Source: Microvirga sp.
GTDB lineage: Bacteria; Pseudomonadota; Alphaproteobacteria; Rhizobiales; Beijerinckiaceae
Assembly: GCF_014699075.1 (NCBI RefSeq)
Contig: NZ_JACXAB010000014.1
Span: forward strand, 33,058 to 97,057
DNA length: 64,000 bases
Direction: 5' to 3'
Below, one piece after another: positions 55,127 through 64,000 of the stretch. The notes under the pieces are model-generated. The model saw nothing but the letters and a program-made list of their open reading frames with translations, had not been told where the DNA came from and ran no database searches. The translations under genes were made by a program, and so were the position numbers. Position 1 is the stretch's first letter; the number at the start of each line of letters is the position of its first letter.

Positions 55127-57277
55127 CTATGCACTCGCTTTGAGCGGAACGAAGCCAAGAATTCGATTGATGCAGGCGCTCAGTTCCGCCGAGTCATAGG
55201 GCTTGCGCAGAATGGTGAACCCATCGTCCATCGCCGCTTGGGCGACATTGCTGTAGCCGGTGGCGAGCAGGACCGGCAGGGAAGGCTGCTCGCTGCGGAT
55301 GATCTGGGCCAGATCGACTCCATTGAGATCACCCGGCATCACGATATCGCTGAACACGAGATCGATGCGCGTACCGGATCGGAGGACCATAAGGGCTGCA
55401 TGGGCTTCAGCCGCATGCGTGACCTGAAATCCGATCTCCTCAAGGCTGGCGCGGGTGACTTCGGCGATGTCGGAGTTGTCCTCCACCAGGAGGATATGAC
55501 CATGGCCGCTTCGGACCAGAGGTCCAGGTGCCGGCGCGCTTTCGTCATTCGCAGCCTCGATGGTGCGCGGCAGGTAGAGCGTGATCGTGGTGCCCCGCCC
55601 GGCCTCGGCAAGGGCAGTTGCCGTGCCTCCCGACTGTTTGGCAAAGCCATAGACCTGGCTCAATCCAAGGCCGGTTCCCTTGCCGACGGCCTTGGTCGTA
55701 TAGAACGGCTCGAAGACGTGTGGCAGCACGTCTTCGGGGATGCCGCAGCCCGTATCCGTGAGGCTGAACGCGACGAAGTCGCCCTGAAGGCCCAACACAT
55801 CCGGGTCGCGCAGGCTCAGGTTCCAGGCCTCGATCAGCAGCCGTCCGCCATCGGGCATGGCATCACGGGCATTGACCGCGATGTTGAGGACGGCGAGTTC
55901 GAGTTCGTTGAGGTCGACCTTGGTGTGCCACAGCCCGGGCGGCAGCCGTATGTCGATGGCGATGTCCCCGCGCAGGGACGAGCGCAGCATGTCCTGCAGG
56001 TCGAGCAGGTATCGCGACAGATCGACGACCTCGGGCTCATGGGTCTGCTGCCGGGAGAAGGACAGGAGCTGGCGCACGAGGCTTGCTCCTCGTCCGGCTG
56101 CCGTGTCGATGGCATCGAGGGACCGCTTCTGCCGCTCTTCCATGGGATAGCGCCGCAGACGGTCGACACTCCCTTTGACGACCATCAGCAGATTGTTGAA
56201 GTCATGGGCCACACCCCCGGTGAGATGGCCCACGGCTTCGAGCCTTTGCGCCTGCTTGAGGGCGGCTTCCGCCATCTCGCGCCGCTCGACCTCCGCATGA
56301 AAGCTGCGGGTGCGCCGCAGGGCGAGCAGGCTGATCGTGAATAGGCCCAGGGTCGCCGGCAGGCCGAAGGCAAGGAGCTGGCCCATTCCCAACCAGAGCT
56401 CCCGCCATACGCTGGCGGTTTCGATCCCAGTGGTCACATAGATGGGGTAATCCGGGATCTTGCGATAGCCGATGCGCCGCTCGATTCCGTCGATTTGAGA
56501 GACAGTCGTGATGAAGCCGGATTGCGCGCTGCTTTGAATTGCGGGCAGGAGAGAGTTACCGGGGGTGAGTTGAAGGGGTTCGGTGCCGCGCGACGGGTAA
56601 CGCGCCAGGAATTCCCCATCGGACCTGATCAGGCTGATGGAATCGGCAAGTGCACGAGAAATCCGACCGTAGAACTCGCGGAAGTGCTCCGGCCGCACGG
56701 AAACCGCCACGATCCCGTCGAAGCTTCCGTCCTGCGTCGGGCGGCGCTGGCTCACCACGAAGAACCGGATGCTGCCGACCTTTGAGGTGATCGTCCTGCC
56801 GATATAGGTGCCCGCGTCCCGTTCTGCCTGCACTTTGAAGTAATCGCGTTCCGAATTGTCCAGGTCGCGGGGCACGGGCAGGATGGTGCTCGACACGAGC
56901 GGGCGCCCGGCCTTGTCGAAGACCCAGATCGCCTCGATCTGCGGCAGGGCGTCCTGGGTGCGCCGCAGGCGGCTCTGGAGGCGGGCCTCCTCGGCCAGGA
57001 TCTGCTCCGGCGTGAGGCCGCGCAGCACCTCGTTCGTCTCGGCCATCGTGCGCTCGATGGTCTGAAACGCCTTGAGGCTGTGCTCCTGAACCACGTCCAG
57101 AGCACGCTCGATCCGCTCATCCGCGTGTTCGCGCAGGCGGCGGTAATCGTCCCAGGCCGTATAGGCGAAAAACAGGGCAGGCCCGAGCAGGCTCGCGACC
57201 AGCAGCAACTGCAAGGGCCAGAGGACGGTGCGGCTCTTCGGCGTTACGCGCCCCACAAACGAAGACCTTCCGGGCAT
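55127..57277 (-). CDS. hybrid sensor histidine kinase with C-terminal receiver
   Basis: A 716-residue inner-membrane kinase. It has TM1 (about 20-42), a large periplasmic Cache-like sensor (about 45-300), TM2 (LLAFGLPATLGLFTISLLAL), HisKA with phospho-acceptor in GGVAHDFNNLL (about residue 358), HATPase boxes NIAVNARDAM, DTGCGIPED and GKGTGLGLSQ, and a receiver domain with acceptor Asp in LVFSDIVMPGDLNG and Lys in LRKPY. No separate response regulator is adjacent; phosphotransfer may end on its own receiver or go to an unlinked partner. Signal unknown. Confidence 0.92.
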   Translation of the reverse strand: MPGRSSFVGRVTPKSRTVLWPLQLLLVASLLGPALFFAYTAWDDYRRLREHADERIERALDVVQEHSLKAFQTIERTMAETNEVLRGLTPEQILAEEARLQSRLRRTQDALPQIEAIWVFDKAGRPLVSSTILPVPRDLDNSERDYFKVQAERDAGTYIGRTITSKVGSIRFFVVSQRRPTQDGSFDGIVAVSVRPEHFREFYGRISRALADSISLIRSDGEFLARYPSRGTEPLQLTPGNSLLPAIQSSAQSGFITTVSQIDGIERRIGYRKIPDYPIYVTTGIETASVWRELWLGMGQLLAFGLPATLGLFTISLLALRRTRSFHAEVERREMAEAALKQAQRLEAVGHLTGGVAHDFNNLLMVVKGSVDRLRRYPMEERQKRSLDAIDTAAGRGASLVRQLLSFSRQQTHEPEVVDLSRYLLDLQDMLRSSLRGDIAIDIRLPPGLWHTKVDLNELELAVLNIAVNARDAMPDGGRLLIEAWNLSLRDPDVLGLQGDFVAFSLTDTGCGIPEDVLPHVFEPFYTTKAVGKGTGLGLSQVYGFAKQSGGTATALAEAGRGTTITLYLPRTIEAANDESAPAPGPLVRSGHGHILLVEDNSDIAEVTRASLEEIGFQVTHAAEAHAALMVLRSGTRIDLVFSDIVMPGDLNGVDLAQIIRSEQPSLPVLLATGYSNVAQAAMDDGFTILRKPYDSAELSACINRILGFVPLKASA

Positions 57278-57442
57278 GATTTTGCGAGAGTCTCTCGAAC
57301 TTGAGCGTCGGTCCGGCTCGGGAAGTCGAATATCGGGTTTCCATGCCGCTGCACAGGAAGCCTAGCTGGCCAGATATAGTCGAGCAACGGAGTGTCAAGG
57401 GCGCCTGCCAGGGGTTGGGGCCTCTCTTGGGCCGTCGCTCAT

Positions 57443-58252
57443 CTATCTCCAGGCTGTCACGACCACAGCGCTCATGCGGTTCTCGACCGTTGACGAGCCG
57501 AAATGGCCGGCGAGCGCCTCCATGGCCCTGGCCGTGATCTCTTCCAGACGGCCAGGGGCGCGGGCTTCGATCTCGGCCCGCAGGGGCGTGCCCTGGCAGA
57601 GCCCGATGGCGGGCTCCCGCGTGGAGGGCGCATGGCTGATCTTGTCGACCACACTGACGTCGACATTCTCGAAACCCGCCTGCTGAACCTCGCCGCGGAT
57701 GCGGTCCGGGTCGAAATAGCCGAAGGGCACCCGCTCGATGAACCGGGGCGGGTCATCAGGGAAGGCTTTTGCGACGGTTTCCGACACGATGCGGCTGACG
57801 GGATTGAAGTCGAGGGCGTTCCACACATTGAACAGGAAGCGTCCGCCGGGCTTCAGCACCCGCAGGGCCTCCCGGTAGCCCGAGAGTTTGTCGGGAAAGA
57901 ACATCACCCCGAACTGGCACACGACCGCGTCGAAGCTGCCGTTGTCGAAAGGCAGAGCCTGGGCATCGGCCTGGAGCCAGCGCACGTTCGGAGCCCGCAA
58001 CCTGGATTGCGCATGATCAAGCATGGCCTGATTGAGATCGGTGGCGGTGATCTCGACCTGCGGTGGTAGGGTCTTAGCCAGGGCACGGGTGACGATGCCC
58101 GTCCCCGCCGCTGTCTCCAGAATGTGCCCCCGGGTGAGATCCGTCAGCCGTTCCGCGAGATCCTCGGCAAAGGGCTCGAATTTGAGGGGACCGAGATACT
58201 GCTCATACAGGGCCGGAATGGAGCCCTTGAAGACTGCGTCTGTGGCGCTCAT
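57443..58252 (-). CDS. class I SAM-dependent methyltransferase
   Basis: A 269-residue protein with SAM motif I ILETAAGTGIVTRAL, acidic strand ITATDLNQAML, ADAQALPFDNGSFD and CQFGVMFFPDK, as in UbiE/COQ5-type methyltransferases. Substrate unknown. ATG at 58252; 78 bases from the DUF4336 gene on the same strand, possibly one operon. Confidence 0.87.
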   Translation of the reverse strand: MSATDAVFKGSIPALYEQYLGPLKFEPFAEDLAERLTDLTRGHILETAAGTGIVTRALAKTLPPQVEITATDLNQAMLDHAQSRLRAPNVRWLQADAQALPFDNGSFDAVVCQFGVMFFPDKLSGYREALRVLKPGGRFLFNVWNALDFNPVSRIVSETVAKAFPDDPPRFIERVPFGYFDPDRIRGEVQQAGFENVDVSVVDKISHAPSTREPAIGLCQGTPLRAEIEARAPGRLEEITARAMEALAGHFGSSTVENRMSAVVVTAWR

Positions 58253-58330
58253 CGTTCCCTCCGCCGGAGAAAGCCGGGATGATTGCCTCTTTGCGGAAGC
58301 GGAGCAAGGTCGCAGAAGTGGCAGCGCGGG

Positions 58331-59071
58331 CTATCCCAGCAGCCACGCGAAGGCACGCTCCAGGCTCGCTGTGCCATCACGGTCGAACCAGCGGCCATGG
58401 CTGAAGATGACCCGCTCCGGGTTCCACGCGACGATCCGCGAGACAGCCTCCTTCGCCTCCTTGTGGCGAAGGCGAACGACAAAGCGCAGATAAGCCGGGG
58501 CCTTGCCGTTGGGCGCGTCGACACCGGTGAGCCTCGCGAAGAGGCGCGTTCCCAGGGGCAGCTTCTCCGGCTCGAGATTCTGGATCAGGTCCGTCAGGAT
58601 GAGGGTTCGCGTAGGCCGGTGCAGGAACGCGACCTCGCGAAAGCCGGCGCCGCCTGGGACGATGATCTGCTCGATCTCGCCACCCCAGTCATCCGGCGGG
58701 GAATCCGTCAGGTCGCGATCGAGTCGGATGCCTGCTTTGCGCACCTGCGGCCGCTGGCGAAGGTTGGGCGCAGCCGACGTCTTGGCCGCCGGGCAGCCGC
58801 CCTGCCAGCCCTTCAGGTGGGTCCAGTGCGCGATGTTGGGCGCGACGAGATGGCGGATCGGCCCCAGCGTCTCGATCTCGCGCCGCAGCTCCGCGTTGTA
58901 CCGGGTCGGCGAATGAAGCCAGACATCGCCGTTGCTCAACCGGATCACCGTCGTCCGCACCGGAAGGCTCAACCCCATCGCCTCCTGCGGTCCGCTATCG
59001 ACAATCCAGAGGTTCTCGGCGACGGGCTTGAGCACATCGAGGGGAGGGTAGGTGACGTCTTCGCCCGGCAT
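58331..59071 (-). CDS. DUF4336 protein (metallo-beta-lactamase-like fold)
   Basis: A 246-residue protein beginning with LWIVDSGPQ and VRTTVIRLSNGDVWLHSP, followed by LVAPNIAHWTHLKGW and a late VIFSHGRWFD. These are DUF4336 marks, a beta-lactamase-like fold with altered metal motif. No known substrate. Upstream of the methyltransferase on the same strand. Confidence 0.8.
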   Translation of the reverse strand: MPGEDVTYPPLDVLKPVAENLWIVDSGPQEAMGLSLPVRTTVIRLSNGDVWLHSPTRYNAELRREIETLGPIRHLVAPNIAHWTHLKGWQGGCPAAKTSAAPNLRQRPQVRKAGIRLDRDLTDSPPDDWGGEIEQIIVPGGAGFREVAFLHRPTRTLILTDLIQNLEPEKLPLGTRLFARLTGVDAPNGKAPAYLRFVVRLRHKEAKEAVSRIVAWNPERVIFSHGRWFDRDGTASLERAFAWLLG

Positions 59072-59254
59072 GTTTCGTCTTCTTCCCTATAGGCGACGAA
59101 GAGGTAGCGTCGTTTCGCGCGAAACCCTCGTCAAAAGCTACGCCTGATATGGCAGAATGCCCATCGGGCTGTGAAGGTTGCGCACTTGTGCGGACTCTCC
59201 ATCGAGCCTAGCACTGGAGCACTGAGTACGCGCAGCACAGAGAGGTAGACAGTC

Positions 59255-60331
59255 ATGTGGACCGACCGGCGCATTCTGGATCTTCTGGGGATCGAACTTC
59301 CCATCATCCAGGCTCCCATGGCTGGGGCCAACCTCTCCGACTTGGTCATTGCCGTCTCGGAAGCGGGGGGAATGGGATCTCTGCCCTGTGCGCTGCTAAG
59401 CGTCGACAAGGCAAGGGAGGAACTGACGAGGATCCGGCAGCACACGAAGAGGCCCATCAATGTCAATTTCTTCTGCCATCGAGCGCCTGATGGCGATGCC
59501 GGCCATGAAACCGCATGGAAGGAGCGCCTGAAAGGCTATTATCTGGAACTGGGCCTCGACCCTGATGCGCCGACGTCGCCCTCGACACGTGCTCCCTTCG
59601 ACGAAGGCTACTTGAGCCTCGTGGAGGAGTTCAGGCCCGAAGTCGTGAGCTTCCATTTCGGCCTGCCTCAGCAAGGCCTTTTGAAACGCGTGAAGGATAC
59701 GGGCGCTAAGGTCCTATCCTCTGCGACCACCGTCGACGAAGCGCGTTGGCTGGAGGACGGAGGTTGTGACGCGATCATCGCGCAGGGTTTCGAAGCGGGT
59801 GGCCACCGCGGCATCTTTCTCTCGGACGAAATCTCAACCCAGGTCGGCACCATGGCCTTGGTGCCGCAGGTTGTCGATGCGGTGAAGATTCCCGTGATCG
59901 CAGCAGGCGGAATTGCCGATGCCCGTGGTATCGTTGCGGCTCTTGCTCTGGGTGCATCGGCGGTACAGATCGGAACGGCCTATCTGTTCACGCCGGAATC
60001 AACGATTGCGCCGCTGCACAGACAGGCTCTCAGGGCTGCGAAGGATGATCGAACGGCGCTTACAAACGTCTTTACCGGACGTCCCGCGCGCGGGATCGTC
60101 AACCGGATCATGCGCGAGCTCGGTCCGATCTCACCGGCGGCGCCTCCGTTTCCCTTGGCTGGTGGCGCGCTTGCACCCTTGCGTCAGAAGACCGAGCCGC
60201 TCGGTTCAAGCGATTTCATGTCTCTCTGGTCGGGGCAGGCAGCACGCCTCGCCCGCGAGCTTCCCGCGGGAGAACTGACAAAGACATTGGCGCAGGAAGC
60301 GTTGGCCAAACTCGGACAGGGTTCTGTCTGA
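59255..60331 (+). CDS. nitronate monooxygenase (2-nitropropane dioxygenase family)
   Basis: FMN-dependent oxidation of alkyl nitronates. The 358 residues contain PIIQAPMAGANLSDLV, phosphate-binding loops AAGGIADARGIVAAL and GASAVQIGTAYL, the catalytic-His segment AQGFEAGGHRG and TGRPARGIVNR, all class I family marks. ATG at 59255. Confidence 0.9.
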   Translation: MWTDRRILDLLGIELPIIQAPMAGANLSDLVIAVSEAGGMGSLPCALLSVDKAREELTRIRQHTKRPINVNFFCHRAPDGDAGHETAWKERLKGYYLELGLDPDAPTSPSTRAPFDEGYLSLVEEFRPEVVSFHFGLPQQGLLKRVKDTGAKVLSSATTVDEARWLEDGGCDAIIAQGFEAGGHRGIFLSDEISTQVGTMALVPQVVDAVKIPVIAAGGIADARGIVAALALGASAVQIGTAYLFTPESTIAPLHRQALRAAKDDRTALTNVFTGRPARGIVNRIMRELGPISPAAPPFPLAGGALAPLRQKTEPLGSSDFMSLWSGQAARLARELPAGELTKTLAQEALAKLGQGSV

Positions 60332-60350
60332 GGTAAGGCGGTCTATAGCC

Positions 60351-63347
<2,997 letters not shown>

Positions 63348-63635
63348 TGCCCAGCTTAGCCTTTTGAGGAGGACCGGCCTCGCCCGGCCGGCTCCCGCAT
63401 ATGTGATGCCCCAGCCGCCGGCGCAATGCGGCGGATGATTCCAGGAGCGGGATCCTAGAACAAAGAGGGTACAGGGGCAACAGGATTGATTGCTGTGCTA
63501 GAGCTTGGAAGCGTAAAGCACGCTTTTCACCGCCCCTTCATTCAGAGAGTATAACGAAACGTTATGTAATGGCATATAAGGAACATTATTGTACCGGCAG
63601 ACAATCTTAAGACTGTCATTCAACGAGGTCGATCC
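63348..63635. other. intergenic region between uvrA and the last gene
   Basis: No gene. Falls from high GC near uvrA to AT-rich sequence (about 63530-63610) that probably holds the promoter of the gene at 63636, with an inverted AACG/CGTT pair at 63561-63572. Confidence 0.4.
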
Positions 63636-63968
63636 ATGCCTGCGCCTGTCCTGTGGGGAAATCAGTTCGTCATTGATAACGAGCCGAACAATCAGTCGGG
63701 CTCAATCAAGATGATGGCTCTTGCAGATGGCGGGTTTGTCGGGATCTGGTTTGAGGATCAAGGTGGGTTACGCATCCGGACGTTTAATTCAGATGGGGTG
63801 ACGCGGAACCCTGAAGTGAGTATGCCCGGTGAGACAGCCGGTAATGCCTTTGATAACATTGAAGTAACGCTCCTTACCGATGGTGGATATGTGGTATCCT
63901 GGATGGGGAGAGAAGGCATTAATTGTGAGGTCCGACGACATCGTTTCAATTTTCTGATCGTCAGATGA
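63636..63968 (+). CDS. short protein resembling the start of a large secreted repeat protein
   Basis: A 110-residue product with GAGG before the ATG. It contains two units of the pattern LxDGGFVxxWxxxxGxxIRxxxFNSDG (ALADGGFVGIWFED, LLTDGGYVVSWMGREG), as at the N-terminus of long RTX-type calcium-binding proteins of rhizobia. It stops at 63968 right where a RFN-SDG motif is expected (FNFLIVR then TGA), next to a T4 run. So it is either frameshifted or truncated. The rest lies beyond the window. Confidence 0.55.
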   Translation: MPAPVLWGNQFVIDNEPNNQSGSIKMMALADGGFVGIWFEDQGGLRIRTFNSDGVTRNPEVSMPGETAGNAFDNIEVTLLTDGGYVVSWMGREGINCEVRRHRFNFLIVR

Positions 63969-64000
63969 GCCTCTGAGATGCGATGCTGATCCTGTTGCTG

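Noticed and set aside
63559..63580. GTTATGTAATGGCAT resembling the shared peptide-locus box
   Set aside because: Too many mismatches in the second half (GTAT is missing); it is AT-rich promoter-like sequence only.

Overview
The window is a high-GC alphaproteobacterial chromosome segment. Gene content and order (ppk-ppx, dgt-argS-SPOR-nagZ-scpA-scpB-tatABC-serS-surE-pcm-nlpD, yajC-secD-secF), DUF6894 and DUF1127 proteins and the palindromic intergenic repeats point to Hyphomicrobiales (Rhizobiales). Methylobacteriaceae, perhaps Microvirga, is the best guess, made without a database search.

Layout. (1) 1-6430: polyphosphate kinase and exopolyphosphatase, a Nudix hydrolase, a small lipoprotein and RNase D. 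(2) about 6480-17900: an accessory stretch between rnd and aspS. It holds a colicin-V-type peptide export system (C39 peptidase-ABC exporter plus HlyD adaptor) flanked by two tiny genes for peptides with double-glycine leaders, a WYL-like protein, a PhzF protein, a uridine-kinase-like protein, a GNAT acetyltransferase and a remnant of its 5' end, an alpha/beta hydrolase, a complete IS66-family element with an 8-bp target duplication but a frameshifted transposase, a secreted tandem Tudor-like protein, and about 1 kb of non-coding DNA with a good promoter. (3) 17900-47200: a conserved core block. It covers translation (aspS, argS, serS), central metabolism (maeB), Fe-S assembly (erpA), dNTP control (dgt), cell wall and division (SPOR protein, nagZ, NlpD-like protein), chromosome condensation (scpAB), protein export (tatABC, yajC-secDF), repair or quality control (surE, pcm), tRNA modification (trmFO), a phytoene-synthase-fold protein resembling NDUFAF6, and an SDR oxidoreductase. 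(4) 47265-59071: mostly small, secreted, membrane or signalling proteins: DUF1127, an Arg/Ser-rich secreted repeat protein, a mini-porin fragment, DUF2231, a diguanylate cyclase, a YidB-like protein, a beta-helix/RTX protein, DUF6894, a hybrid histidine kinase, a methyltransferase and DUF4336. (5) 59255-end: nitronate monooxygenase, uvrA, and the start of a secreted repeat-type protein that stops early.

Most notable: the two double-glycine peptides share a leader motif (LSExxLxxxAGG), and a similar 15-bp sequence (TGTTAYRTWGTATMW) precedes both peptide genes and the exporter operon. This suggests one co-regulated peptide secretion locus. The second peptide seems to have lost its ancestral cysteine-containing core through a slip in a G7 tract exactly at the cleavage site. 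Several families of palindromic intergenic repeats are present, including a three-copy element with a conserved ~69-bp inner core. No tRNA, rRNA or CRISPR was seen.
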